Positions 50,810 to 60,288 are shown, counted from the stretch's first letter. The stretch is 64,000 nucleotides of DNA from a bacterium (GCA_028716385.1 JAQUPX010000003.1:310001-374000); one strand, 5' to 3'. Notes: generated from the letters alone by a model not told the origin. Translations and numbers: made by a program.

Positions 50810-52318
50810 ATGCCTAGCGTATGTTTTTATTTTCAGGTTCATCAACCATATAGATTAAGGAATTACAGCATCTTCGATATCGGCAATAGGTCCGATTATT
50901 TTGATGATGCCAAAAACTACCAGATTACACGGAAAGTGGCAGATAAATGTTACCTCGCCGCAAACGCCGTTATTTATGACCTCATAAAAAAACATAAAGG
51001 GGCATTCCGAGTCTCCTACAGCATAACCGGAGTAGCGCTTGAACAATTCGAAAAGTATGCGCCGGAAGTTATAGAGTCGTTTGTTAGGCTCGCAGAGACG
51101 GGATGCGTGGAGTTCGTAAACGAAACTTATTATCATTCGTTATCTTATCTTTACTCTAAAGCGGAATTCAAAGAACAGATTACTATGCATCGGAAAAAAA
51201 TAGAACAGTTGTTCAAACAAACACCCGTTGTATTCAGGAATACGGAGTTAATATTTAGCGATGAGATAGCGAGATTCATTGAATCTCTGGGGTTTAAAGC
51301 AGTCCTGATTGAAGGTGCGGATAGCATCCTTGACTGGCGGTCCCCGCATTTTGTATATCATGTGCCAAATACTAAAGTAGCGTTACTTTTGCGAAGCTAT
51401 AAATTAAGCGATGACATTTCATTCAGGTTCAGCAACAAAGATTGGAACGAATACCCTTTAACCGCAGATAAATTTACCAACTGGGTTTCCGCAGTGAATG
51501 GGAATGGCGTGGTAATAAACCTATTTATGGATTATGAAACTTTCGGTGAACATCAATGGCAGGCAACAGGCATTTTTGATTTTCTAAAAGCATTGCCGGA
51601 AAGTATATTAAAGAACAAAGATAATAATTTTCTTACGGTTAGCGAGGTTGTGGAAAAATATCCCCCAATCTCAGAATTAAATATACCAAATTTCATTTCC
51701 TGGGCAGATATGGAAAGGGATTTAAGCGCCTGGCTCGGGAATCGTATGCAGATTAATGCGGCTGAGACTCTATATAAAATGGAAATGCAGGTAAAAAGAA
51801 CCAAAGATAAACAATTATTAGAAGATTGGAGACGACTAACTACTTCTGACCATTATTATTATATGTGCACAAAATGGTTTAGTGACGGTGATGTGCATAA
51901 ATATTTCAACCCTTACGAAAGTCCTTACGAAGGGTTCATATCTTTTATGAATGTTCTAAACGATATGAGAACAAGGATATTAACTTCCAAAAAGGAGGAA
52001 GAAATGGCTAAAAAAATAGTTTCAAAGCAATCGCCAAAATCTACAGCTAAATTGCCAGAAACAAAAACAAAAGAAGTGCCGGTAGAAAAAAGTTTCTTTT
52101 TACAGGATGGCAGGATTTTAAGGACACTAAAAGACCTTAAAGATACCCTTGATACAATGGATGACTCAATCTTCTATCACCACGTCAGTCTTGACAGGAA
52201 TGATTTTGCAAATTGGGTAAGAGACGTATTTAAACTGCCAGACCTCGCTGTCAAAATTGCGAATGCAGGGAATCAAGTCGAAACAAAAAAAGCAATATCT
52301 AATTACCTTTCAAAGTAA
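50810..52318 (+). CDS. GH57 alpha-amylase-type enzyme with C-terminal DUF5752-like domain
   Basis: 502 residues. The GH57 barrel starts CFYFQVHQPYRLRNYSIFDI. The catalytic nucleophile is Glu146 (FRNTELIF) and the acid Asp241 (FMDYETFGEHQW). HQP is motif 1. It probably cleaves or rearranges alpha-glucan inside the cell; no signal peptide is present. After ~residue 395 a Lys/Pro-rich linker leads to a ~80-residue domain (SFFLQDGRILRTLKDLKDTL, NDFANWVRDVFKLPDLAVKI) resembling DUF5752. A perfect internal ribosome site precedes Met399, so the domain could also be made alone. Confidence 0.85.
   Translation: MPSVCFYFQVHQPYRLRNYSIFDIGNRSDYFDDAKNYQITRKVADKCYLAANAVIYDLIKKHKGAFRVSYSITGVALEQFEKYAPEVIESFVRLAETGCVEFVNETYYHSLSYLYSKAEFKEQITMHRKKIEQLFKQTPVVFRNTELIFSDEIARFIESLGFKAVLIEGADSILDWRSPHFVYHVPNTKVALLLRSYKLSDDISFRFSNKDWNEYPLTADKFTNWVSAVNGNGVVINLFMDYETFGEHQWQATGIFDFLKALPESILKNKDNNFLTVSEVVEKYPPISELNIPNFISWADMERDLSAWLGNRMQINAAETLYKMEMQVKRTKDKQLLEDWRRLTTSDHYYYMCTKWFSDGDVHKYFNPYESPYEGFISFMNVLNDMRTRILTSKKEEEMAKKIVSKQSPKSTAKLPETKTKEVPVEKSFFLQDGRILRTLKDLKDTLDTMDDSIFYHHVSLDRNDFANWVRDVFKLPDLAVKIANAGNQVETKKAISNYLSK
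51993..52006 (+). promoter_or_regulatory. Internal ribosome-binding site with in-frame ATG
   Basis: aggaggaagaaatgg: AGGAGG 5 bases before an in-frame ATG (52004) within the GH57 gene. Starting there yields a ~104-residue protein, the DUF5752-like part alone. It may mark an old gene fusion or a live second start. Confidence 0.5.
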
Positions 52319-52529
52319 TTTGGTAGAAATTTTTGTTGTATGGAGTGCATAAATATCGTTAGACAAGTATTAACGATATATTATGTGTCTTTTTGAAATA
52401 GCCTTTTATATTTTGCCCTTATTTTTGTATCGCACAGTTACTCTGCACAAAAATTTCTAACGGTAAAAATATATAAATGCAGGAGCAAAGACAATACATT
52501 GTCTCTTTGCAAAAAAGAAAAACAATTTA
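52319..52529 (+). other. Intergenic region with two hairpins
   Basis: atatcgtta / taacgatat (52353-52379) is a perfect 9-base-pair stem with a 9-base loop. The sequence gcaaagacaat ... attgtctctttgc near 52484-52510 forms a longer stem with a two-base bulge. Neither is followed by a T-run. No gene is seen. Confidence 0.5.
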
Positions 52530-52558
52530 TTGACTTTATTATATAAATCAGTTAAATT
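52530..52558 (+). promoter_or_regulatory. Sigma-70-type promoter of the glycogen synthase gene
   Basis: TTGACT, 17 bases, TAAATT. The -10 box lies within the tcagttaaattg core (52548-52559) shared with the palindrome at the TetR promoter, so a bound repressor would block it. The leader to the ATG at 52647 is ~80 bases. Confidence 0.55.
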
Positions 52559-52646
52559 GTCCTTAATTATAATTTTAAATTACTAAAAGAAGGGATTGCA
52601 AAACCTTAAGTAAGGATGTTATCCCGAAAGAAATGAGGGGGAAACT

Positions 52647-54431
52647 ATGGCTTCTGAACTAAAACCACAAGCTGATTATGCTTTTGAGATTTCATGGGAA
52701 GTGTGTAATAAAGTAGGCGGAATTTACACGGTAATTAGAGAAAAAGCTCCTTTTATGGTAAATTGCTATAAAAATTACTTTGCAGTAGGTCCATACCTCG
52801 GGAATAATTCACTCAAAGAATTCAGGGAAGAAAAGCCGCCACAGGAATGGGCCGGGATTTTCAAATCCCTTGCAATTGCAGGAGTAGAATGTCATTATGG
52901 GAAATGGCTAATTCCGGGCGAACCTAATGCAATACTGATAGGGTTTGATAAACTTCTTTCAATGAAAAATAGCGTAAAAGCAGAATTATGGGAAAATTAT
53001 AAAGTAGATTCACTGAGAAGCGGATGGGATTTTGAAGAACCAATGTTATGGTCAAAAGGAGTAACAATGATCCTTGATAGATTGGGCAAGTTATACGCTA
53101 AAGACAAAATAGTTGCTCACTGTCACGAATGGCTTGCAGGTTTTATAGTATTGAACCTGAACGCACTGAAATCAAAAATTAAAACGATATTTACAACTCA
53201 CGCTACAATGTTGGGAAGAAGTTTGGCAGGTAGTGGGGAAGCATTCTATGAAAATTTGGGATCCGTAAATCCCGAAGAAGCTGCTTATAAATTACATGTC
53301 GAAGATAAATTCACCGTGGAAAGAGCAACTGCCCAAACTTGTGATATTTTTACAACCGTTTCAGAAGTTACTGCAGTTGAAGCCGAAAAAATACTCGGTA
53401 GAAAACCGGATATTTTATTACTCAACGGAATGAACTCTACTGCTTTCCCTACTATAGAAGAAACTTCTATCAAACACGTTTTCAACCGTGATAAAATAAG
53501 AGAATTCCTGAAATACTATTTTTTGCCGTACTACAAAATGGATGTCAGCAAAAATCTAATTTTCTATACTTCCTGTAGATATGAATTTAAAAATAAAGGT
53601 CTTGACGTACTTATTGAAGCGCTTGCCAAATTGGACAAAGAACTTCAGGATGAGCAGCCTAAAGATAATGTTATCGTTTTCTTCTGGGTTCCTATGGCGG
53701 TTAAACGAATAAAATCCACATTATTGGAAAATAGGAATTATTATTTCCGCATCAAAGAGTATGTAAATAAACACATAGATGAATTAAGCATGAAAATAAC
53801 GGACGAGTTTATCTCCGCAAAAGAGACGGATAAATCATCCGAGGCTATTAATCAGTTTATGCAAAATATAAGAAAAGAAACTCTTCATTTCAAAAGAAGC
53901 GGGAACCCCCCGATAGTAACTCATGAAATTGAAAATGAAGAATTTGATGCAGTAATATCCGCACTAAAGGCACACGGACTTGATAACAGCGAAGAAAGCA
54001 AAGTAAAAGTAATCGTTTATCCTGTCTACCTTACAGGAAACGATGGATTATCCGATTTGTTTTATTACGATGCCATTGCAGGCGCTCATTTAGGCGTATT
54101 CCCAAGCTATTACGAACCATGGGGATATACTCCGCTGGAATCCGGAGCCTTAGGTGTCCCGGCAATAACGACGGATTTAGCCGGATTCGGGAAATTCATA
54201 GAATCACAAAAAACATGGGCTAAAAAAGGTATATACTTGTTGAAACGATTAGGCGTAAAACGCGAAGACGTTGTTGAACAACTATATAAACTTATGTCTG
54301 ACTTTTTCCATCTATCACACGAAGACAGGGTAAACCAAAAAATAATAGCGAAAGAATTAACCGGGCTTGTTGAATGGAAAATCCTTGTCTGTAACTATAT
54401 CCAGGCACATAATATGGCGCTGGGGAAATAA
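52647..54431 (+). CDS. GT3-type (eukaryote-like) glycogen synthase
   Basis: 594 residues. The start FEISWEVCNKVGGIYTVIRE carries the GT3 KVGG donor loop. Other GT3 signatures are YFAVGPYLGNN, VAHCHEWLAGF, TIFTTHATMLGRSLAGSG and FTTVSEVTAVEAE. Near residue 490, SYYEPWGYTPLESGALGVPA holds the EX7E pair. GT3 enzymes of animals and fungi use UDP-glucose and are phosphorylated at their ends; the regulatory tails are absent here. Strong ribosome site (gaggggga). Such genes are rare in bacteria but known in several phyla. Confidence 0.88.
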   Translation: MASELKPQADYAFEISWEVCNKVGGIYTVIREKAPFMVNCYKNYFAVGPYLGNNSLKEFREEKPPQEWAGIFKSLAIAGVECHYGKWLIPGEPNAILIGFDKLLSMKNSVKAELWENYKVDSLRSGWDFEEPMLWSKGVTMILDRLGKLYAKDKIVAHCHEWLAGFIVLNLNALKSKIKTIFTTHATMLGRSLAGSGEAFYENLGSVNPEEAAYKLHVEDKFTVERATAQTCDIFTTVSEVTAVEAEKILGRKPDILLLNGMNSTAFPTIEETSIKHVFNRDKIREFLKYYFLPYYKMDVSKNLIFYTSCRYEFKNKGLDVLIEALAKLDKELQDEQPKDNVIVFFWVPMAVKRIKSTLLENRNYYFRIKEYVNKHIDELSMKITDEFISAKETDKSSEAINQFMQNIRKETLHFKRSGNPPIVTHEIENEEFDAVISALKAHGLDNSEESKVKVIVYPVYLTGNDGLSDLFYYDAIAGAHLGVFPSYYEPWGYTPLESGALGVPAITTDLAGFGKFIESQKTWAKKGIYLLKRLGVKREDVVEQLYKLMSDFFHLSHEDRVNQKIIAKELTGLVEWKILVCNYIQAHNMALGK

Positions 54432-54559
54432 GAATATACAGGAAATAGCCGGAATTCAAACGTCTAAGTAAACAGTTAGTATCAATAGTTCCAAATAAAC
54501 TATTATAAGTTAAAATTACCCGATAGATAATGGCAAGCAAATAATTTTCCCGTCTGCCT

Positions 54560-56317
54560 ATGGAAGAAAAACTGTTTTTACTTACAAATAAGAAAGGTAA
54601 TTACCTTGCACTTGGCAATCCCGAATTTTCTAATTTTTTAGGCGCATTTCACTTCCTACCCGAAAAATGGACTCTATATAAAACAATAGAAAATATAAGT
54701 ATTGATTTACCCCCAGAAAACATAATAAATAATTATGATTCCATAGAAAGAATAAACGGCAAAACTAAAGAAAAGTTTTGTTATACAGATAACGATATAA
54801 TTTATGAAGTTACTAACTATACCGGTTATATAAATATAGATTTAGACTTCAGAGAAATATATGATTTTGATGATACAAATAGAATTTATGAAATTACACG
54901 GGAAAATGACAACTTAAAAATATTATACAAAAAAGACGGAAAATCTTTGACCATCAATGGAGTAGAAGAATATATAAATATAGGGCAATGGACAAAAAAA
55001 GAATATCCATATGATAGAGAAAGAAACGGCAAATCTGAATTCTACATTTATAAAGCACTAAAAATTAAAGTCCAAAACAACATAAAACTAGTATTTAGTT
55101 TTGAAGTAACTCAAGCTTCCAGCTTGAGCAGCAGTAGTTCAAGCTTCCAGCTTGAAAGTTCTAGCCACAAGCAAGATGCTTGTGATACAAAAGTAACTCA
55201 AGCTTCTAGCTTGAGCAATGAAACAAATGCGTTAATGTCGCTTGTAACGGATACGCCCGCCGGGATAGGGATATTTGCAGGGTTCCCATGGTTTTTCCAG
55301 TTCTGGGCAAGAGACGAATTAATATCTACCGGTGGATTAATAGCGGCAAAACAATATGAATTGGCTAAATCCATATTATCCCGTTATCTTAACAGTATTC
55401 TTGAAGACGGCAGATTATCAAATTGGTATGCTCCTTCTCCCCCATCCCTCGGCAGCGCCGATGCTATCGGATGGCTTTTTCAAAGATTATTATTTCTCCT
55501 GAAAACATTAAACTCAAAGCATTCTTTGAATAAACATTTCTCAAAAAAAGAACTTACTGCAATAGAAAAAAAATTATGTAATAGTGTTGACAACATATAT
55601 CGTAATTATGGACAAAATGGCTTAATTCGGAACAATAAAAAGGAAACATGGATGGATACAATCCCCCGGGCAGGCTATAGGATAGAAATACAGGCACTGC
55701 AACTCTCTATGCTTAAAGCCATAAAATATATATCCACATTAACAAAAACCAACACGTCAAAATATACTAAAATGGAGCAGGAATTAAAAAAAGAAGTTAA
55801 AAGCAAATTTTTTGTAAATGCTATGCTTTATGACGGCATAGATGAATCCGGCAATCTCGACACAACAATAAGACCAAATATTTTTATCGCCGGTTATTTA
55901 TATCCTGAATTGCTTACTAAAAACGAGTGGAAATCAGTGTTTTCGGAAGCACTTAAAAAATTATGGCTTGAATGGGGCGGATTATCTACAATAGACATAC
56001 ATAACCCTTTATATTGTGAAGAATATACGGGACAGGACGATAAAAGCTATCACAACGGCGATTCATGGTTCTTTGTTAATAATCTTGCAGCTATATCTAT
56101 GTATAGGATTGACAAAGTTCATTTTAATCCTTATATAAAAAATATATTGAAAGCTTCAACAACCGAAATGTTATCTTATGGATTTATAGGTCATTGCGCA
56201 GAATTATCTTCTGCAAAAAAATTAAACCCCTGCGGGTGTCTTGCACAGGCATGGAGCGCGGCAACACTTGTAGAATTAACCAGCGAGGTGAAAAATGGAA
56301 ATATTAAAATTAAATGA
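54560..56317 (+). CDS. Amylo-alpha-1,6-glucosidase (glycogen debranching enzyme) with palindrome-coded insert
   Basis: 585 residues. The N-terminal ~180 residues are the beta-rich GDE domain. The catalytic (alpha/alpha)6 barrel follows (PAGIGIFAGFPWFFQFWARD, WYAPSPPSLGSADAIGWLF, YHNGDSWFFVNNLAAISMY, NPCGCLAQAWSAATLVEL). It removes alpha-1,6 branches from glycogen. Residues ~182-220 (VTQASSLSSSSS ... HKQDACDTKVTQASSLSN) are coded by four hairpin repeats inserted between the two domains. No ribosome site is evident. It overlaps the next gene by 23 bases. Confidence 0.83.
   Translation: MEEKLFLLTNKKGNYLALGNPEFSNFLGAFHFLPEKWTLYKTIENISIDLPPENIINNYDSIERINGKTKEKFCYTDNDIIYEVTNYTGYINIDLDFREIYDFDDTNRIYEITRENDNLKILYKKDGKSLTINGVEEYINIGQWTKKEYPYDRERNGKSEFYIYKALKIKVQNNIKLVFSFEVTQASSLSSSSSSFQLESSSHKQDACDTKVTQASSLSNETNALMSLVTDTPAGIGIFAGFPWFFQFWARDELISTGGLIAAKQYELAKSILSRYLNSILEDGRLSNWYAPSPPSLGSADAIGWLFQRLLFLLKTLNSKHSLNKHFSKKELTAIEKKLCNSVDNIYRNYGQNGLIRNNKKETWMDTIPRAGYRIEIQALQLSMLKAIKYISTLTKTNTSKYTKMEQELKKEVKSKFFVNAMLYDGIDESGNLDTTIRPNIFIAGYLYPELLTKNEWKSVFSEALKKLWLEWGGLSTIDIHNPLYCEEYTGQDDKSYHNGDSWFFVNNLAAISMYRIDKVHFNPYIKNILKASTTEMLSYGFIGHCAELSSAKKLNPCGCLAQAWSAATLVELTSEVKNGNIKIK
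55110..55215 (+). repeat. Four palindromic repeats inserted in frame in the debranching enzyme gene
   Basis: Hairpins are ctcaagct-tcc-agcttgag (55110-55128), ttcaagct-tcc-agcttgaa (55138-55156), cacaagc-aagat-gcttgtg (55166-55184) and ctcaagct-tct-agcttgag (55197-55215). The first and last are almost the same and in the same frame. Peptides like these (QASSLS, QDAC) appear as insert sequences in proteins of many unrelated bacteria. Confidence 0.8.
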
Positions 56318-57365
56318 ACTTTTTGAAAAACTTTCCTCCGAAGACAAAAAGTTGTTCAATAACATCTTCAAAATGTCAAAAGGAACCGGCGAACTTGCTA
56401 TCCCTCAGGAAATGCACGATTGGATAAAACCGCGATTCGGAGAGATTTCAACAGTAGAAAAACAGGATATTTTACAGGTAGTAAACAATATAACTCATGA
56501 AGGAGCACTCTTTAATCACTTACGCTCTAAAAGGCCCATAGAAGCAAAAACGGACGAGAACGAAGAAAAAACATTACAGGAAACAAAAGGATGCGCGTTC
56601 TGTGACCCGCTGAAACTAACACCGGCAGATACATTTGGAAGAGTCAAAGGAAAACATTGTATAACGGCAAGCAACATCGCAAAATATGATGGGTTACACG
56701 GACTCGTAATTTTTGACGAACATTATCCTTTTGTATTTGAAGCAGAAAGAATTAATGATTATTTGAGTACGGCACAAGAATGGTTGAAACAAGCTCATAA
56801 AAATTATAACGAAGCTGTATTCCCTTTTATTATGTGGAACTGCACATGGAGAGCAGGCGCTTCCGTTATTCACGGGCATATGCAAACGCTTTTGTCGGAA
56901 ACTCCTTATCCTAAAATAGAAGCCCTTAACACCAATGCAAATAACTATTTCAAAAAATATAACAGGAATTATTGGCAGGATTTATTCTATATACATAATG
57001 TTTTAGGCCTTGGAATACAGCCAAAACCGGGCATAAACGTTATGTCATATCTTACCCCGGTAAAAGAAAAAGAATTATTGATTAACGCCCAAAACTTAGA
57101 TTCTAATCTCGGTGCCACTTTAGCAAGTTTGTTAAAATGCTACTATAATATTGGAGTACGGGCATTTAATCTTGTTATTATGATGAAACCTTTTGAATTG
57201 GCAAATCATTCCGATTGGTCTGAACTCCCGGTAACCATAAGATTGGTTGACAGGGGTAATCTGAAAAACAAAACTACGGATATTGGAGCAATGGAACTTT
57301 ATGCCTGTAGTGTAATAGAAACAGACCCATTCAAAACAATAGAATCATTGAAACAATATATTTAA
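56295..57365 (+). CDS. HIT/GalT-superfamily nucleotidylyltransferase or phosphorylase
   Basis: 356 residues. CAFCDPLKL near residue 95 resembles a GalT-type zinc site. WRAGASVIHGHMQTLLSE near residue 195 carries the HxHxQ catalytic triad of the HIT/GalT fold, with the first His as nucleophile. GalT swaps UMP between UDP-glucose and galactose-1-phosphate; relatives include ADP-sugar phosphorylases. At the end of a glycogen block it could form or break a nucleotide sugar. The ATG is preceded by gaggtgaaaa and lies within the debranching gene, so the two are coupled. Confidence 0.75.
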   Translation: MEILKLNELFEKLSSEDKKLFNNIFKMSKGTGELAIPQEMHDWIKPRFGEISTVEKQDILQVVNNITHEGALFNHLRSKRPIEAKTDENEEKTLQETKGCAFCDPLKLTPADTFGRVKGKHCITASNIAKYDGLHGLVIFDEHYPFVFEAERINDYLSTAQEWLKQAHKNYNEAVFPFIMWNCTWRAGASVIHGHMQTLLSETPYPKIEALNTNANNYFKKYNRNYWQDLFYIHNVLGLGIQPKPGINVMSYLTPVKEKELLINAQNLDSNLGATLASLLKCYYNIGVRAFNLVIMMKPFELANHSDWSELPVTIRLVDRGNLKNKTTDIGAMELYACSVIETDPFKTIESLKQYI

Positions 57366-57376
57366 AAGTCTAAGAT

Positions 57377-58525
57377 ATGACTAATGTTTCAATCGTCAGG
57401 TGTAAAGATTACGAACAGTCAAATGTAGACACGGCAGTACAAAAGGCTTTATCTCTTATTGGAAATTTACAGGATATAATTAAACCGGGAAATAAAGTCC
57501 TTCTAAAAGTAAATCTTCTGGATGGCACAGAGCCATCAAAAGCAGTAACAACCCATCCCGCAATCGTAAAATCAATCATAGAACTTGTCAAAAAAGTCGG
57601 TGGGATACCGATTATAGCAGACTCCCCGGGTTCTTTTTCGGCAAACAAAAACAATAAAGCCATTATTAAATCGGGTATGAAAGAAATCGCGGATGCTGCC
57701 GGAATAGAAGCTCTTCAGTTTGAAAGCGTAAATAATTCTTTTGTTAAAATAAACGTTCCGAATGCCGTTCACTTGAAAACTATGTATGTAGCAAGACTTG
57801 CATTGGAAGCAGACGTAATTATTTCTATCCCGAAATTAAAGACTCACTTAAATACGTTGTATACCGGCGCAGTTAAAAATATGTTTGGCGTAATTGCGCC
57901 TAAAACCAGGGACATCGCTCATAAACTTGGGTCTTACAAAAAATTCAGTAATTCGATAATCGATATTTATTCGGCTGTAAAACCTCATTTAAACATTATG
58001 GATGCCGTTATAGGGATGGAAGGCGAGGGACCACATAATGGCTCTCCCAAATTTGCAGGACTTGTTCTTGCTTCTTATGATGCAGTTGCTCTTGATACCG
58101 TAGCTTCAAAAATCATAGGTTTTAATCCTGCGGATATTTACACAAATTCTATCGCGGATAAAAGAGGCCTCGGTAAAGGAGATTTAAGCAAAATACGCAT
58201 TTTGGGAGAAACTATAAAAGACGTAAGCGTGAATTTCAAAAAATCGGCAATAACGATAAGCAATATTCCTCCTATGTTAATGGGTATTTACAACACAGTA
58301 AGAAGAATAGAGCCTCTTGTTATTAATGATAAATGCATAAAATGCGGCGTATGCGCCGAAAGCTGCCCCGCTGAAGCAATAAAGTTGTCTCCTTATCCTA
58401 TAATTAACAAAAATTTGTGTATTTCATGTTTCTGTTGTAATGAAATGTGTCCCGAAAATGCAATCACAACAAAAAAGAGTTGGCTTTTAAGGTTATACGG
58501 AAAATTAAAAGGAAAAAAGAAATGA
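57377..58525 (+). CDS. DUF362 protein with C-terminal 2[4Fe-4S] ferredoxin domain
   Basis: 382 residues. The DUF362 body (NKVLLKVNLLDGTEPSKAVT, ADVIISIPKLKTHLNTLYTG, then AVKNMFGVIAP) is followed by two ferredoxin clusters near residues 320-360: CIKCGVCAESCP and CISCFCCNEMCP. The family is common in anaerobes; its reaction is unknown, but it is thought to link electron transfer to a substrate domain. The start is 11 bases after the GalT-like stop without a clear ribosome site. The stop overlaps the deoC start (ATGA). Confidence 0.85.
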   Translation: MTNVSIVRCKDYEQSNVDTAVQKALSLIGNLQDIIKPGNKVLLKVNLLDGTEPSKAVTTHPAIVKSIIELVKKVGGIPIIADSPGSFSANKNNKAIIKSGMKEIADAAGIEALQFESVNNSFVKINVPNAVHLKTMYVARLALEADVIISIPKLKTHLNTLYTGAVKNMFGVIAPKTRDIAHKLGSYKKFSNSIIDIYSAVKPHLNIMDAVIGMEGEGPHNGSPKFAGLVLASYDAVALDTVASKIIGFNPADIYTNSIADKRGLGKGDLSKIRILGETIKDVSVNFKKSAITISNIPPMLMGIYNTVRRIEPLVINDKCIKCGVCAESCPAEAIKLSPYPIINKNLCISCFCCNEMCPENAITTKKSWLLRLYGKLKGKKK

Positions 58526-59199
58526 AAATCAAAGACCTTTGCAAATTTATTGACCATACATTATTGAAACCTGATGCTAATAAACAGGCTATACAGAAAC
58601 ATATAGACGAAACAATTCAATTTGGATTCTGGTCTTGCTGTATCAACCAATACTGGGTTAAGTTTACGGCAAATGAGTTGAAAGGAACCGGGATTAAAGT
58701 CTGTTCCATAGCAGGGTTTCCTCTTGGAGCATCAATCACAAAAGCAATAGAAGCAGAAAAATGTGTCAACAACGGGGCGGATGAAATTGATATGGTAATG
58801 AATATAGGTCTTTTAAAATCCGGTTTATATACAGAAGTGGAAAACGATATAAAAGAAGTGGTGAATGCAGTAAAAGGCAAAATCGTAAAAGTAATTATTG
58901 AAGCAGGACTTTTATCAACGGAAGAAAAAATCAAGGCAACAAAAATCGTGTTTGAATCGGGAGCAGGTTTTGTAAAAACAAACACGGGATTTGGATATGG
59001 CGGGGCCACTGCAGAAGATGTAAAATTGCTTCGCAATACTGTCGGTCCAAATTTCGGAGTAAAAGCATCCGGAGGAATAAGAACACTTGCCCAAACTATT
59101 GAACTTATCAGTGCGGGCGCGTCAAGAATCGGCACTTCAGCAAGTATTTCAATAGTAAACGAATATCTAAAAAAAGAAAATAGGTTAAGGGAGGATTAA
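58522..59199 (+). CDS. deoC: Deoxyribose-phosphate aldolase DeoC
   Basis: 225 residues from ATG 58522 (aaaaggaaaaaagaa upstream). The frame also opens at GTG 58447 inside the DUF362 gene, but those codons are not family-like. Start LCKFIDHTLLKPDA is the classical DeoC N-terminus. DEIDMVMNIGLLKSG and the Schiff-base Lys in GAGFVKTNTGFGYGGATAED identify the enzyme. It splits 2-deoxyribose-5-phosphate into glyceraldehyde-3-phosphate and acetaldehyde in deoxynucleoside breakdown. Confidence 0.93.
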   Translation: MKIKDLCKFIDHTLLKPDANKQAIQKHIDETIQFGFWSCCINQYWVKFTANELKGTGIKVCSIAGFPLGASITKAIEAEKCVNNGADEIDMVMNIGLLKSGLYTEVENDIKEVVNAVKGKIVKVIIEAGLLSTEEKIKATKIVFESGAGFVKTNTGFGYGGATAEDVKLLRNTVGPNFGVKASGGIRTLAQTIELISAGASRIGTSASISIVNEYLKKENRLRED

Positions 59200-59203
59200 T
59201 AAT

Positions 59204-60124
59204 ATGAATAAAAAATTGTCTAAAAACTGCCAGAATTGGGTTAAAGAAAAGATTTATCCACACTATACGGTAAAATATGAGATTAAAAATCTTATCCACG
59301 AAAAACAATCTCCTTTCCAGAATATAAAAATCGTAGAATCCTGCCAGTTTGGGAAAATGCTGCTTTTGGATGATATTGTCCAGTTAACCGAGGTAGATGA
59401 ATTTGTTTATCATGAGATGTTGGTTCATATCCCAATGTTAACGCATCCCGACCCGAAATTTGTCTATATCGTAGGCGGAGGCGATTGCGGAATATTACGG
59501 GAAGTTTTGAGACATCCCGTAAAGAAAGCAACTATGGTGGAGCTGGATAAAGATGTAGTTGATGAATGCCAAAAATATATGAATATAGCAGAAAATGTTT
59601 ATTCAGACAAAAGAGCAGACATAATATGCGCGGAAGCAAGCATAACTCTGGAAAAAAGCAAAGATACTTATGATATAATGCTGGTAGATTCAACCGACCC
59701 TGTTGGAGAAGCAGTAAAATTGTTTACACCTGAGTTTTATAGAAATGCTTATTCGCGTATGAGCGATGACGGGATGATAGTTACGCAAAGCGGTTCTCCC
59801 GTGTTTCAACCGACTATGCTACAAATGGTAGTTGATAATATGAAAGCAGTATTCCCGGTTGTTAAAGTTTATACCGCAATCATACCGACTTATCCCGGGA
59901 TTTATTGGTCTTTCACGGTCGGCTCAAAAAAACTTATTCCCGGTGAAGTAAAAATTGAGGAACTAAATAAGAGAATAAAAGAACGAAACTTAAGTTTCAA
60001 GTATTATAATTCTGAACTGCACCAGTCCTGCTTTGTTTTGCCGGAATTCGTCAAATCTACCATCTCAAAGAAACTGCCTTACGGAATTTTTAAGTCTAAA
60101 GATGTAATCTGGAATTTGGATTAA
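59204..60124 (+). CDS. speE: Spermidine synthase-type aminopropyltransferase SpeE
   Basis: 306 residues. Typical sequence: FGKMLLLDDIVQLTEVDEFV, YHEMLVHIPMLTHPDP, VYIVGGGDCGILREVLRH, MLVDSTDPVGEAVKLF. The nucleotide loop has Cys where Gly is usual (GGGDCG). It transfers an aminopropyl group from decarboxylated SAM to putrescine or, in some thermophiles, agmatine. The decarboxylase at 61966 could supply the acceptor. It has a good ribosome site (aagggagga). Confidence 0.92.
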   Translation: MNKKLSKNCQNWVKEKIYPHYTVKYEIKNLIHEKQSPFQNIKIVESCQFGKMLLLDDIVQLTEVDEFVYHEMLVHIPMLTHPDPKFVYIVGGGDCGILREVLRHPVKKATMVELDKDVVDECQKYMNIAENVYSDKRADIICAEASITLEKSKDTYDIMLVDSTDPVGEAVKLFTPEFYRNAYSRMSDDGMIVTQSGSPVFQPTMLQMVVDNMKAVFPVVKVYTAIIPTYPGIYWSFTVGSKKLIPGEVKIEELNKRIKERNLSFKYYNSELHQSCFVLPEFVKSTISKKLPYGIFKSKDVIWNLD

Positions 60125-60259
60125 TCGTAGTTAAGAAGTATTTGTTCCTTGTACTTTTCTATCTAACCGGTATGCTTCGCAGGTAAAACCTGTCCACCTC
60201 TGGGGGAGAGATATCCGCGTTCCCTACCTAAAATCCTAAAAAACCACAAACTTCGTAGC

Positions 60260-60277
60260 GCGACCCTTTAGGGTCGC
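60260..60277 (+). repeat. Palindrome between speE and the GH18 gene
   Basis: gcgaccctttagggtcgc is a perfect inverted repeat (7 base pairs, 4-base loop). It lies between two converging genes with short T stretches on both sides, so it may act as a weak two-way terminator. It is also a common dispersed palindrome type. Confidence 0.5.
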
Positions 60278-60288
60278 TTTCCTTCACT

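Noticed and set aside
52353..52379. Terminator after the GH57 gene
   Set aside because: The stem is perfect, but AT-rich and without a T-run directly after it, so it is listed only as a hairpin.
58617..59135. 172-codon open frame on the minus strand
   Set aside because: It is the shadow of deoC, whose protein has clear catalytic motifs on the plus strand.
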